Part shown: positions 26,003-34,451 of the stretch, piece after piece
Position numbering within the stretch: position 1 is the stretch's first letter
Layout: every line of letters begins with the position of its first letter
Source: Ammoniphilus resinae
GTDB taxonomy: Bacteria > Bacillota > Bacilli > Aneurinibacillales > RAOX-1
Length of the DNA: 60,931 nt
NCBI RefSeq assembly: GCF_017873965.1
Contig: NZ_JAGGKT010000023.1
Coordinates: 1 to 60,931, forward strand
Reading direction: 5' to 3'
Position numbers and translations under genes: made by a program
Notes under the pieces: model-generated
The model's input: only the letters and a program-made list of their open reading frames with translations
The model's database searches: none
What the model was told of the DNA's origin: nothing

Positions 26003-26971
26003 ATGAAAATGAAAAAACTAGGAAATACAGGCTTAAAAGTTTCAGAAATTAGCTTAGGTACCATGTCTTTTGGACGATGGATTGATGAGAAAGCATCCAT
26101 AGATTTAATTGATATCGCCATTGAGAACGGGATCAATTCGATCGATACGGCAGACGTCTACGGCCGCGGGCAGGATAACGGTGTTTTTTCTCAGCTTGGA
26201 GAGGCGGAGAGCATTGTTGGGAAGGCATTAAAGGGGCGTAGAGATCAAGTTGTTTTGGCAACCAAGGTATGTAATCGAATGGGCCAAGGGATCAATGAAG
26301 AAGGGTTAAACCGCAGACACATCTTAAAATCTATAGAAGATAGCTTAAAACGTTTACAAACCGATTATATAGACATATATTATGCACACCGTTTTGACCC
26401 TAATACCCCTTTGGAGGAAACACTGCGAACTTTTGAAGATCTGGTCAGGCAAGGTAAGGTTCGTTATATTGCATGCTCCAACTTTCAATCCTGGCAAGTC
26501 GCAAAATCACATGGTATTAGTGTTAAGCTGGAACTAGAAAGATTCGAAGCTGTACAACCCCAATACAGCTTGCTCGTAAGAGATATTGAAAAGGAGTTAA
26601 TCCCTTTTTGTCAATCTGAGCAAGTGGGTGTCATCGTATACAGCCCCCTGGCAAGAGGGATGCTCTCTGGAAAATATCAAACGCCCGACCGCTTCCCAGA
26701 CCATTCTCGAGCAAAGGCGGGTGAAGAACGATTGCTTGATTTGCTGAAACAGGAGGCAAACTTTGAAAAGGTACGACAGCTGCAAGAAATCGCAAATCAA
26801 TTAGGCATTCCGCTAGCCCAAATGGCTCTTGCTTGGATTCTACATCAACCTGCTGTCACCTCGGCAATTATTGGAGCAACCAAAAAAAATCAGTTGGAGA
26901 GCATTATTCAAAGTAAAGAAATTCACTTTGAAGCGGCTGTTCTTGAGCAGATTAACAGTGTTACAAAATAA
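26003..26971 (+). CDS. Aldo/keto reductase
   Basis: A 322-residue aldo/keto reductase with the complete tetrad: Asp and Tyr in IDTADVYGRGQDNG, Lys in LATKVCN and His in YYAHRFD. The insertion RGQDNGVFSQLGEAE after the catalytic Tyr lengthens loop A compared with the paralogue at 1597-2568. The C-terminal IIGATKKNQLESI belongs to the cofactor pocket. It is the last gene of the DeoR-MDR-kinase operon, 6 nt after the kinase. It probably reduces or oxidises a sugar aldehyde; substrate unknown. Confidence 0.9.
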   Translation: MKMKKLGNTGLKVSEISLGTMSFGRWIDEKASIDLIDIAIENGINSIDTADVYGRGQDNGVFSQLGEAESIVGKALKGRRDQVVLATKVCNRMGQGINEEGLNRRHILKSIEDSLKRLQTDYIDIYYAHRFDPNTPLEETLRTFEDLVRQGKVRYIACSNFQSWQVAKSHGISVKLELERFEAVQPQYSLLVRDIEKELIPFCQSEQVGVIVYSPLARGMLSGKYQTPDRFPDHSRAKAGEERLLDLLKQEANFEKVRQLQEIANQLGIPLAQMALAWILHQPAVTSAIIGATKKNQLESIIQSKEIHFEAAVLEQINSVTK

Positions 26972-26982
26972 AATCAGGTGTA

Positions 26983-27000
26983 TTCCTCTTTAGAGGAATC
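26983..27000 (+). terminator. Weak hairpin after the aldo/keto reductase gene
   Basis: A perfect stem ATTCCTC/GAGGAAT with loop TTTA, 12 nt past the stop codon, followed only by CTTTCC. A weak or processed 3' end. Confidence 0.4.
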
Positions 27001-27009
27001 TTTCCATGC

Positions 27010-27069
27010 CGATAGGAAGGTTTGGTTCACTTTAACGCTTTAGTGTGAACTTAAACTTTCCTATACGGA
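27010..27069. repeat. Long imperfect inverted repeat in the convergent intergenic region
   Basis: The arms CCG-ATAGGAAGGTTT-GGTTCAC and GTGAAC-TTAAACTTTCCTAT-ACGG pair over about 20 of 23 positions around a 13-nt centre. It lies between the converging aldo/keto reductase and zinc dehydrogenase genes and encodes nothing. It could be a MITE-like remnant or a stable 3'-end structure. Confidence 0.6.
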
Positions 27070-27077
27070 GAGAAAAA

Positions 27078-27096
27078 CCGGGCATAGCCCGGCCCT
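27078..27096. terminator. GC hairpin between convergent genes
   Basis: A stem CCGGGC/GCCCGG, loop ATA, with A5 before and CCCTTTT after it. It may terminate transcription from either side of the convergent pair. Confidence 0.6.
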
Positions 27097-27160
27097 TTTA
27101 CTTTGATTCCGCCCAGCCTTTAACAATGCAATATTTATGACAAAGATGCTATCTCAATTT

Positions 27161-28183
27161 CTAAAATTCTATTAGCACCTTAAGCGAACGGTCTTCCTTG
27201 CGCTCAACGAGTCGAAACCCGAGATCCGCTTGAGAGTAAGGCAGAACGTGGGAAATTAGAGATTCAGTCTTCACCTTCCCTGCAGCAAGAAGCTGGATGG
27301 CTTTCAACATGTCCTTCCGCGTGTATGTGTAAGATCCAACGATTTCCTTTTCCTGACCTTGCAGCTGCATTATATCTAGTGCTTGCTCCTCATGAAACAT
27401 GGCCACGGTGATAATTTTTCCACCACGACGAAGAAGGGATAGAGCTTGGTTCACAATTCCGGGCACCCCCGCCGCTATAAACACTATATCAATTGACCCT
27501 CCAACTAGTTTTTTTGCTTCACTCACCCAATCGGCATGCTGACGAATATTTAGCGTGGAAGTTGCTCCTAGGTCACGAGCAGCCTCCAGAGCGTAATCAA
27601 AGACATCTGTTGTAAGAATGGTGGTAGCCCCTGCTGCGATCGCTGCGGCTTGTGTAAGTAAGCCAATAGGTCCTGCCCCCAAGATCGCCACGCGGTCGCC
27701 AAGAGATACTCCCCCTTTAAAAACCGCATGCACCCCCACAGCAAAAGGCTCAACTACGACGCCATGATGATAGTTCAGCACATCTGGCAACACGAAGACT
27801 GTGGATTCTGGTGCAACAAAATATTCCGCCATTGACCCATACCAATTTTTCACGCCGGGCGCTAATCGATCCCCACAATAATTGATCCTACCGTTTATAC
27901 AGTCTTCACATACACCACATCCAGCCTGTGGTTCAACCGTTACCCGATCCCCGATTTTAATCCTCGTAACCTTGCTTCCCACCTCGACCACATCTCCGGC
28001 TACTTCATGGCCGATGATAACCGGTGGCTTGCGAAACGGATGAATCCCTTTATAAGTATGTATATCCGAACCACAAATCCCGGCTGCTTTTACCTTTATT
28101 CGTACGTCGTAATCCCCTACAACCGGATCTGTCACATCCTTTACAACAACCTGATAAGGACTTTCCACGAGCACCGCCTTCAT
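27161..28183 (-). CDS. Zinc-dependent medium-chain dehydrogenase, sorbitol-dehydrogenase-like
   Basis: A 340-residue zinc dehydrogenase: catalytic ligands in GICGSDIHTYKG and IGHE, the catalytic Glu in VEPFAVGVH, structural cysteines in CGVCEDCINGRINYC, and the Rossmann motif AILGAGPIGLL. It resembles L-idonate/sorbitol/galactitol-type dehydrogenases. AGGAGGAA precedes the ATG by about 10 nt. It is the last gene of the DeoR-aldolase-MDR-2HADH-kinase operon. Its last 52 bp are duplicated exactly at 4900-4951, evidence of a past recombination between this gene or a paralogue and the RuBisCO-like locus. Confidence 0.9.
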   Translation of the reverse strand: MKAVLVESPYQVVVKDVTDPVVGDYDVRIKVKAAGICGSDIHTYKGIHPFRKPPVIIGHEVAGDVVEVGSKVTRIKIGDRVTVEPQAGCGVCEDCINGRINYCGDRLAPGVKNWYGSMAEYFVAPESTVFVLPDVLNYHHGVVVEPFAVGVHAVFKGGVSLGDRVAILGAGPIGLLTQAAAIAAGATTILTTDVFDYALEAARDLGATSTLNIRQHADWVSEAKKLVGGSIDIVFIAAGVPGIVNQALSLLRRGGKIITVAMFHEEQALDIMQLQGQEKEIVGSYTYTRKDMLKAIQLLAAGKVKTESLISHVLPYSQADLGFRLVERKEDRSLKVLIEF

Positions 28184-28224
28184 CCTACCGTTCCTCCTCC
28201 TAATATTGAAGCTTTCTTATCATC

Positions 28225-29739
28225 CTACTTCTCTAGATCAACCGAGCTTATTGCTTGAAACAGTTCTTTATTCCTTTGATATAAACTTTTAAAAACAAAA
28301 TAGCCACTCTGATAAATCTTTTGATGATCCAAGTTTGGAACATATGTAGTTATTATTTTGGATTCTGGAAGATCCGCAACTGTCCCACCAGTCACACATA
28401 GCAATGCAAGATAGGCCGCACCCAGTGAAGCCGTTTCTACATCGGTGGACAGTACTTTAATTTCTGTACCTAAGATATCTGCTTTGATCTGTGACCATTC
28501 CTTACTAAAATATCCCCCGCCCGTTCCAAGAAGTGATTTCATAAACCACCCTGCATTCCTTAATTCATCTTGAATCGTCTTCAGGCCATAAGCTGTACCT
28601 TCCATGATAGAACGAATCAGTTGTGCCTTATCTGTGCTTAACTGCAATCCGAAGAACATTCCTCTTGCGTGGCTGTCCCATAATGGAGCACGCTCACCAG
28701 CTAGATACGGAAGAAAGATCAGTCCTTTCGATCCGGCAGGGATGGTTCTCACCAATTTTTCATAATCTGAAAAGGCATCCACTTGCCCAGTTCTCCCATC
28801 GAGCTGGTCTCGAAACCATTGAAGAGACCCCCCGGTTGCTGACATGCTCCCTTTTAAGATCCATTGACCATCCACTGCATGCTTGAGCAGCGCAAGGTTT
28901 GGATGTGTGACCGGTTGGTCTAAAATCACTCCGATACCCGAGGATTGCCCTGACATTTCAAATGCCTGATTCGGCTTAATCAACTTCAACCCCAACGGTG
29001 CTGTCGCACCATCTATGGCACCCGCTACAACTGGAATACCCTCATTCAACCCAAGCAATGATGCCGCTTCAGATGTCACATGCCCGACAATCTCCATGCA
29101 GCGATAAATATCGGGTAGTTTGTCAAGAGACAACCCTAGTTCACGGATCAAGGAAGCGTCCCATCTCTGTTCACTGATATGGTATAACTGCGTTAATGCC
29201 GCATGAGAAATATCAATAGAAGCCTTTTTTGTTAACCGATAAATAATCCATCCATTCGCTTGAACATAACCCTTTGCCCGTTCATATCGATCTCTTTGAT
29301 GTTTCTTTTGCCAAAGCAGCTTCGGAAGCATATAATACGGATCAATCCGATTTCCCGATATATTTTGGATCGTTTCCTTGCCGACAAGGGTTGCAAGTTC
29401 GCCGCATTCTTGTTCACTTCGGCGGTCCATCCAGATGAAGGCGTTCCCCAAAGGCTGACCTTCTGCATCAATCCCAAGAAGAGAAGGCGCTTGGCCGCTC
29501 ACCCCGACACCACGGATGTTCCCAGCCCCCTCTTCCGAGAATTTGGTGACCTCCCTTATCGCTGAACAGGTTGCCCTCCACCAGTCCCAGGGATTTTGTT
29601 CTACCCATAAGGGTCTGAGATGAAAGGTCGGATATTCCACTCTTCTTTGAACCATTACCTTTCCATTTCGATCAATCAGTGTTGCTTTTACACCCGTTGT
29701 CCCTACATCAATTCCCAAAAAAGTGTCACGTGAGGGCAT
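28225..29739 (-). CDS. FGGY-family carbohydrate kinase
   Basis: A 504-residue sugar kinase of the FGGY family (xylulokinase/gluconokinase-like). The N-terminal phosphate loop FLGIDVGTTGVKATLID is at residues 5-21; the catalytic aspartate lies in GAIDGATAPLG; the C-terminal ATP-binding lobe has GTGGGYFSKEWSQIKAD and ETASLGAAYLA. I chose ATG 29739 behind AAAGAGG, which overlaps the preceding 2-hydroxyacid dehydrogenase gene by 14 nt. It would phosphorylate a ketose or acid sugar before cleavage by the operon's class II aldolase-family enzyme. Confidence 0.9.
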   Translation of the reverse strand: MPSRDTFLGIDVGTTGVKATLIDRNGKVMVQRRVEYPTFHLRPLWVEQNPWDWWRATCSAIREVTKFSEEGAGNIRGVGVSGQAPSLLGIDAEGQPLGNAFIWMDRRSEQECGELATLVGKETIQNISGNRIDPYYMLPKLLWQKKHQRDRYERAKGYVQANGWIIYRLTKKASIDISHAALTQLYHISEQRWDASLIRELGLSLDKLPDIYRCMEIVGHVTSEAASLLGLNEGIPVVAGAIDGATAPLGLKLIKPNQAFEMSGQSSGIGVILDQPVTHPNLALLKHAVDGQWILKGSMSATGGSLQWFRDQLDGRTGQVDAFSDYEKLVRTIPAGSKGLIFLPYLAGERAPLWDSHARGMFFGLQLSTDKAQLIRSIMEGTAYGLKTIQDELRNAGWFMKSLLGTGGGYFSKEWSQIKADILGTEIKVLSTDVETASLGAAYLALLCVTGGTVADLPESKIITTYVPNLDHQKIYQSGYFVFKSLYQRNKELFQAISSVDLEK

Positions 29740-30703
29740 GAAGAGGCCTCTTTCCTTGAACAAAGTGCTGAACATCCTTCACTACCATTTCCGTTTGATG
29801 ATAAAGAATATCCTGCGAAGCCCCTCCAATATGCGGGGTCAAAATGATATTTTCAAGCTGCAAAAATGGGTGGTTTGGATCCATCGGTTCCTCCACTAAG
29901 ACATCCAAGGCAGCTCCGGCAATTCTTTTGTTTAACAATGCTTGAAACAGATCCTCCTCATTGACTAGTCCGCCACGGGCTGAGTTAATGAGATACGCTC
30001 CCGCTTTCATTTTATTTAGCGTTTCTTTACATATGATATTCTTGGTTTCAGAAGATAGCTTACAGTGAAGACTTATAAAATCCGATGTGGTCAAGACTTC
30101 CTCTAATGTGGAAGCTACAAAGATATCTTCGTTAGCTTCTTTTAGATAGGGATCATAGACGATAACATTCATGTCAAACCCTTTGGCCCGTTTAGCGACC
30201 TTTCTTCCGATTGCCCCATAACCAATCAAGCCTACTGTCTTTTGCTCCAATTCCGGTCCAGCAAAACGCTTGTAAGGTGTATTCCCTGCAATATCCCAAG
30301 GAACGTCCCCCCAACGCCGCTCCATAATGTAACGATAGGTTTGCGGAATAAATCGAGAAATACCGATCATCAGACCCATGGTTAAATCTGCTACTGCACT
30401 TGCGTTTCTTCCAGGAGTATTAGAGAGGGTAATATGGTAGCATTTCACCAGTTCGACATCAATGTTTTCGATTCCGCCGCGGGTGCAAGCAATATATTGT
30501 AATCGAGGTAATCCCCGCAAGACATCCTCTGTAATATCTTCATAACCAACAATCAGAATTTCACAGTCCTTCGCCCTTTCAACCAGCTGCTCAGGTGTAA
30601 GCTTCACCCCTTCATAACCCCATCCTCCAAACTCTAAGGACAAAGATTGGGATAATTCATTTATCCCTTGCTCAGTCAGCTGTGCCGTAACAAATGCTTT
30701 CAT
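29726..30703 (-). CDS. D-isomer-specific 2-hydroxyacid dehydrogenase
   Basis: A 325-residue NAD(P)-dependent 2-hydroxyacid dehydrogenase. The nucleotide motif is GLIGYGAIGRKVAK (about residues 160-173). The catalytic Arg lies in NSARGGLVNE, the Glu in LVEEPM, and the His in LTPHIGG. Typical substrates are 2-ketoacids such as hydroxypyruvate, glyoxylate or 2-keto sugar acids. GGAGGG precedes the ATG. It is followed by an overlapping kinase gene. In tetritol and tetronate pathways such enzymes handle the C2-C3 products. Confidence 0.92.
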   Translation of the reverse strand: MKAFVTAQLTEQGINELSQSLSLEFGGWGYEGVKLTPEQLVERAKDCEILIVGYEDITEDVLRGLPRLQYIACTRGGIENIDVELVKCYHITLSNTPGRNASAVADLTMGLMIGISRFIPQTYRYIMERRWGDVPWDIAGNTPYKRFAGPELEQKTVGLIGYGAIGRKVAKRAKGFDMNVIVYDPYLKEANEDIFVASTLEEVLTTSDFISLHCKLSSETKNIICKETLNKMKAGAYLINSARGGLVNEEDLFQALLNKRIAGAALDVLVEEPMDPNHPFLQLENIILTPHIGGASQDILYHQTEMVVKDVQHFVQGKRPLHALT

Positions 30704-30715
30704 CCTTTGTCCCTC

Positions 30716-31768
30716 CTATCTCCAGGGGTCAATCAGTACTTTGATGCCCAAGAAATTGTTTTTCATTTCAAAAGCTCTTTGCCAATCTTCTAAAGGTACG
30801 ATTTCCGAAATCAACTCGCTCACATCCAATTCTCCGGAAGCCAGTAATTCTAATACCTCATGGTGGATTTCCGGCGTTGAAGCGGAGGATCCCGTAAAAT
30901 TAATTTCTTTATAATGAATGACATTCGGATCAATGGTAATCTTTGAACCATGCGGACAACCAGCAAAGATCAGGAAGGTGCCTCCCTTTTTTACGTAATC
31001 AAGGGATGTTTCAATCACCTTCGGAATTCCGACATCAATGATCACCACATCTGCCCCTTCTCCATTTGTAAGATTCAGGACTTGTTCAATAGGGTCTGCA
31101 GTTTGTGGATCAATCGTATGCGTAGCTCCACAGAGAACTGCAAGCTCCCTCTTCTCCTCCTGTGGCTCAATCACAAGAATCTGAGCAGGTTTTTTCAGTC
31201 TCGCTAATTGTGTATGAAATAAGCCAATCGGACCAGCCCCCACAATAATGACGGTATCGCCTTCTTTCAGCTGACTTCGTTCGATTCCGTGATAAGCAGC
31301 TGCAATCGGTTCGGAAGCCGCTGCAATCTTGTCATCGAGTCCTGGTGGAATGATGATAACATTCCCACTTTCGATGGCAATCGCCGGTATTTTTACATAT
31401 TGTGAGAACCCACCATCAATTTCGTAACCGATCGTGGTGCGATTAACGCAAATATTTTTTCTCCCTCCGCGGCAGGCATAACAAGAACCACATGGAATCA
31501 TTGGATAAACCGTGACTCGGTTTCCTAGCGCAAATTCCTTGACATCTCTGCCAACGCCAACCACCTCACCGACAAATTCATGGCCGATAATCCGTGGTGT
31601 CGAGATTTTCTTCGTCCCTTGATAGATCCGATTGTCGGTTCCGCAAACCCCTGCATATGTAATCCTAACCAAAAGCTCATCATCTTGAATGACAGGGATA
31701 GCGCGTTGCTCCACCTTTAAATTTTTCGGACCATAAAAAGCTAAGGATTTCATCATCTTTGCTGACAA
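30716..31768 (-). CDS. Zinc-dependent medium-chain dehydrogenase
   Basis: A 350-residue zinc dehydrogenase: GVCGTDNRIYQG and IGHE (catalytic zinc), CGSCYACRGGRKNIC (structural zinc) and VIIVGAGPIGLFH (nucleotide). I use a TTG start at 31768 because AAGGAG stands 10 nt before it; the next in-frame ATG (31756) lacks a good site. It lies 14 nt after the class II aldolase-family gene in the DeoR operon. It has higher similarity by eye to the dehydrogenase at 23730 (shared KMTIDPN/KITIDPN, IHYGE/IHYKE and SGTRSYNP/TGSSASTP segments) than to the others. Confidence 0.88.
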   Translation of the reverse strand: MSAKMMKSLAFYGPKNLKVEQRAIPVIQDDELLVRITYAGVCGTDNRIYQGTKKISTPRIIGHEFVGEVVGVGRDVKEFALGNRVTVYPMIPCGSCYACRGGRKNICVNRTTIGYEIDGGFSQYVKIPAIAIESGNVIIIPPGLDDKIAAASEPIAAAYHGIERSQLKEGDTVIIVGAGPIGLFHTQLARLKKPAQILVIEPQEEKRELAVLCGATHTIDPQTADPIEQVLNLTNGEGADVVIIDVGIPKVIETSLDYVKKGGTFLIFAGCPHGSKITIDPNVIHYKEINFTGSSASTPEIHHEVLELLASGELDVSELISEIVPLEDWQRAFEMKNNFLGIKVLIDPWR

Positions 31769-31782
31769 TTCCCACCAACTCC

Positions 31783-32424
31783 TTATTTATAACTGGCCTT
31801 TATACCATTTGTAGCGTCAATGGGTAGCGGGCGCGCCAATCCGTTTGATATAAAGTAAATTCGGGCGTTATCCTCCACCTCTGAAGCAACCACGATGGCT
31901 TCCTCTAGTGTTTTTCCAACGGCTAATACACCGTGGTTTTCTAGTAAAACAGCTTGGCTATTTTGAATTCCTGCACTTACTACTTCTCCTAATTCATTGG
32001 AGGCGGGTAAACGAAAAGGGGTTAAACACACTGAACCAACCTTCGCCACAAGACTAGGTACAAAAGGCGGCATCATTTCCCCTGGTTTCAATGTGCAGGC
32101 ATAGGTAACGGCATGGATCGAATGGGTATGGGCAATAGCACTAATATCTGGTCTTGCCTCATAGACGGCAAGATGCATAGGCAATTCTTTTGTAGGTTTT
32201 AATCCCTCACAATATGTCCCATTCATTTGCGCTTTTGTGATCGATTCCGGTGTTAGATGGCCTAGTGACCATCCACTTGGTGTACAGAGAACCAATTGGG
32301 GACTGATGCGAATCGATAGATTACCGCCGGTTCCATTTACTAATCCTCTCTCGTAAATTTCCTTTCCCCACTTGACGATTTCCATTCTGGCCTGCTCTTC
32401 ATCGATAATCTGATTGGCTTTCAT
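31783..32424 (-). CDS. Class II aldolase/adducin-family protein, OtnC/fuculose-phosphate-aldolase-like
   Basis: A 213-residue metal-dependent enzyme of the class II aldolase/adducin family. VNGTGGNLSIR is the phosphate-binding start, TPSGW follows, and the catalytic Glu lies in the KPTKELPMH segment. The zinc histidines are in HTHSIHA and ENHGV. Members cleave L-fuculose-1-phosphate, L-ribulose-5-phosphate (epimerase) or, as OtnC, decarboxylate 3-oxo-tetronate 4-phosphate to dihydroxyacetone phosphate. With a DUF1537 kinase in the island the OtnC reaction is the best fit; with the FGGY kinase in its own operon an aldolase role is also possible. Its ATG overlaps the DeoR stop codon. Confidence 0.9.
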   Translation of the reverse strand: MKANQIIDEEQARMEIVKWGKEIYERGLVNGTGGNLSIRISPQLVLCTPSGWSLGHLTPESITKAQMNGTYCEGLKPTKELPMHLAVYEARPDISAIAHTHSIHAVTYACTLKPGEMMPPFVPSLVAKVGSVCLTPFRLPASNELGEVVSAGIQNSQAVLLENHGVLAVGKTLEEAIVVASEVEDNARIYFISNGLARPLPIDATNGIKASYK

Positions 32425-33203
32425 TCCTCACACACCTTTCCATTCGGTAATAGCACTACCGGGCCTGTTTGACTCAAAGCCTGGATTTGTTCCGGGGTCG
32501 TTCTATGATCGGTAACAATGTAGTTCACTTCGTTCATTTGTGCGACTCGAGCCAGATACCTTTGGCCAATCTTCGTTTGGTCGGCAAGCACAATGAACTC
32601 TTTGGAAGAGGCAATCATTTGTTTTCTGACTTCCAAAGAAACGATATTGGATACGGTTACCCCCCCTACCGGGCAGAGACCACTGCAGGATAAAAATAAT
32701 TTATCGATCCATATTCCTTTTAAAGTATCTACTGCAATGGAACCAATGACCGATCCTGTACGATGACGCAGAATTCCGCCAATAAAAATCACTTGGATAG
32801 ACTCATATTCTTGTAAATGAAAAGCAATGTGAATAGAGTTGGTAACAATGGTCAAGTCCTTTATTGAAGAAAGATAGGGAATCATTGCTGCCGTTGTGGT
32901 CCCGCCGTCGAGACAAATGGTTTCATTATCTTGAACCAGCATCGCCGCCCGCTTAGCAATCTCTTCCTTTTCTAACACATGTGTCCTTTTTCTTTCTTGA
33001 AATAAAGGCTCCGCGTTTTCCTCATGTAAAACAACAGCTCCGCCGTGAGTCTTCTTTAAAATGTTCTCTCCCTCAAGATAATCTAAGTCCCTGCGTATGG
33101 TCGTTTCCGACACCTTAAGTGTTTGACTTAGATCTGAAACGGAAATGACCCCTTGCTCCACAATCATTCTTCTAATGAAATTCCTTCTCTCTATGACTAA
33201 CAT
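32421..33203 (-). CDS. DeoR-family transcriptional regulator
   Basis: A 260-residue DeoR repressor. MLVIERRNFIRRMIVEQG opens the winged helix, followed by LSQTLKVSETTIRRDLDYLE and the HGGAVV signature; the DeoRC effector domain has DGGTTTAAMIPYL and FIGGILRHRTGSV. ATG 33203 follows AAAGGTGG, so the longer open frame to 33269 is not used. It is the first gene of the minus-strand operon down to 27161. It shares architecture but not close sequence with the DeoR at 22925. A phosphorylated sugar from the FGGY kinase is the likely effector. Confidence 0.93.
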   Translation of the reverse strand: MLVIERRNFIRRMIVEQGVISVSDLSQTLKVSETTIRRDLDYLEGENILKKTHGGAVVLHEENAEPLFQERKRTHVLEKEEIAKRAAMLVQDNETICLDGGTTTAAMIPYLSSIKDLTIVTNSIHIAFHLQEYESIQVIFIGGILRHRTGSVIGSIAVDTLKGIWIDKLFLSCSGLCPVGGVTVSNIVSLEVRKQMIASSKEFIVLADQTKIGQRYLARVAQMNEVNYIVTDHRTTPEQIQALSQTGPVVLLPNGKVCEE

Positions 33204-33275
33204 TAGACCACCTTTGACTTTATTAGTGTGCAATTGAATGATTTTGATCGATTCTGCTGATTTCTGCACATTTAT

Positions 33276-33304
33276 ATTTTACATTTTTTAGAATATTAAT
33301 TCAA
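33276..33304 (-). promoter_or_regulatory. Promoter of the DeoR-aldolase-kinase operon
   Basis: On the minus strand TTGAAT (33304-33299), a 17-nt spacer and TAAAAT (33281-33276), about 73 nt upstream of the DeoR ATG at 33203. Confidence 0.6.
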
Positions 33305-33339
33305 TACTGATCAAATAGAATGTTATGGGACCACAATAA

Positions 33340-33373
33340 AAATGAGCGTTCCCCCTTTTGGTAAAAACGCTCA
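33340..33373 (-). terminator. Terminator of the DctP-dehydrogenase-epimerase operon
   Basis: A stem TGAGCGTT/AACGCTCA (33343-33350 and 33366-33373) with a T-rich minus-strand tail TTTTTATT, about 80 nt after the stop of the epimerase-family gene at 33454. Confidence 0.78.
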
Positions 33374-33453
33374 CCTGTTTGTTTTCCTTATTCCCTCTTT
33401 CGCAGCAAACGAATATTGCCAATTGCAACCAAAAGAATGTCTCAGTATTAAAC

Positions 33454-34422
33454 TTAGGCGTGCTCAATTTCCTTTTTCTTTAGTTCGGCGCACATCCAGT
33501 TATAATACTTTTCCAAGGATTCTTTAAAGTCCGCACGTGGTCTAAAACCAATTTGTTCCTTATATTCGGAAACGAGCGGACCGCGTAATGGGGCTTGCTG
33601 TACAAATGGGTCCATACCTTCTCCAATCTTAATTTCTGCCTCTGGGCATTTCATGGACAAGAATTCAATAATTTCCCGATTCGAATACAATTGTTCACTG
33701 CTTAAGTGTAGGTATGCTGGCGGGTTATCCACTTCAATAGCTCGACAAATCCCATCCACAACATCATCTACGAAGGTAAAATTCGCAATAAAATCGAGAC
33801 CGGATTCTTCCACTAATCTATTTTCGGTTATTACTTTCCAGGTATAGTAGGCAATTGGACCTGTGTTCCATCGCGGCTCACGAAGTTCCGGCAGCGGGCC
33901 GAATACCCAAGAAACGCGAAGGTTCACCCCTTGGATTCCATAGTTCACGCGATAACAGTGGACCAATTCTTCACTGACCCGTTTAGTTGAAGCATAAGTA
34001 TTCATTGGAGTAGCCAATGTTGATTCATAAATCGGGTCGGTACTGGTTTGGGTTCCAAAAACAGAACCTGATCCAACGTACAAGAATTTATTGACTCCAT
34101 AGATCCGCGCTAGTTCCAATAAATTTAATGTTCCAACGGTGTTGGTTTGAAAAGCATCCGTTGGATTGGCCTTACAGTACATCCCGTTTAAATTCGCTGC
34201 TGAATGTACAATGGTTTCAATCCTATATTTCGAAAACAAAGCCGTCAATTGAAATGGATTGGTGATATCTCCACCTTCGTAATAGATATTAGAGCAGCCC
34301 TTAAAAAAATCACTCTGGGGATCGATAACACGATCAAAAAGAATAATTTCTTTTCCTTCCTCTGCCAACCTTTTGACAAGATTAGAACCAATCATCCCGA
34401 ATCCACCTGTTACTAAAATCAC
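33454..34422 (-). CDS. NAD-dependent epimerase/dehydratase-family protein, D-erythronate-dehydrogenase-like
   Basis: A 322-residue extended SDR with VTGGFGMIGSNL (NAD motif, residues 4-15) and the Tyr-Lys pair in TYASTKR; the catalytic Ser/Thr lies in VGSGSVFG. Although the fold is that of nucleotide-sugar epimerases, no glycan genes are near. Its neighbour is a 3-hydroxyisobutyrate-dehydrogenase-type gene, and the island has a DUF1537 kinase. DenD, D-erythronate dehydrogenase of tetronate pathways, belongs to this same family and length, so an acid-sugar dehydrogenase is more probable than an epimerase. The start is GTG behind AGGGAGA. Confidence 0.85.
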   Translation of the reverse strand: MILVTGGFGMIGSNLVKRLAEEGKEIILFDRVIDPQSDFFKGCSNIYYEGGDITNPFQLTALFSKYRIETIVHSAANLNGMYCKANPTDAFQTNTVGTLNLLELARIYGVNKFLYVGSGSVFGTQTSTDPIYESTLATPMNTYASTKRVSEELVHCYRVNYGIQGVNLRVSWVFGPLPELREPRWNTGPIAYYTWKVITENRLVEESGLDFIANFTFVDDVVDGICRAIEVDNPPAYLHLSSEQLYSNREIIEFLSMKCPEAEIKIGEGMDPFVQQAPLRGPLVSEYKEQIGFRPRADFKESLEKYYNWMCAELKKKEIEHA

Positions 34423-34451
34423 AAAGATCTCTCCCTTTCTATTTATAAATC

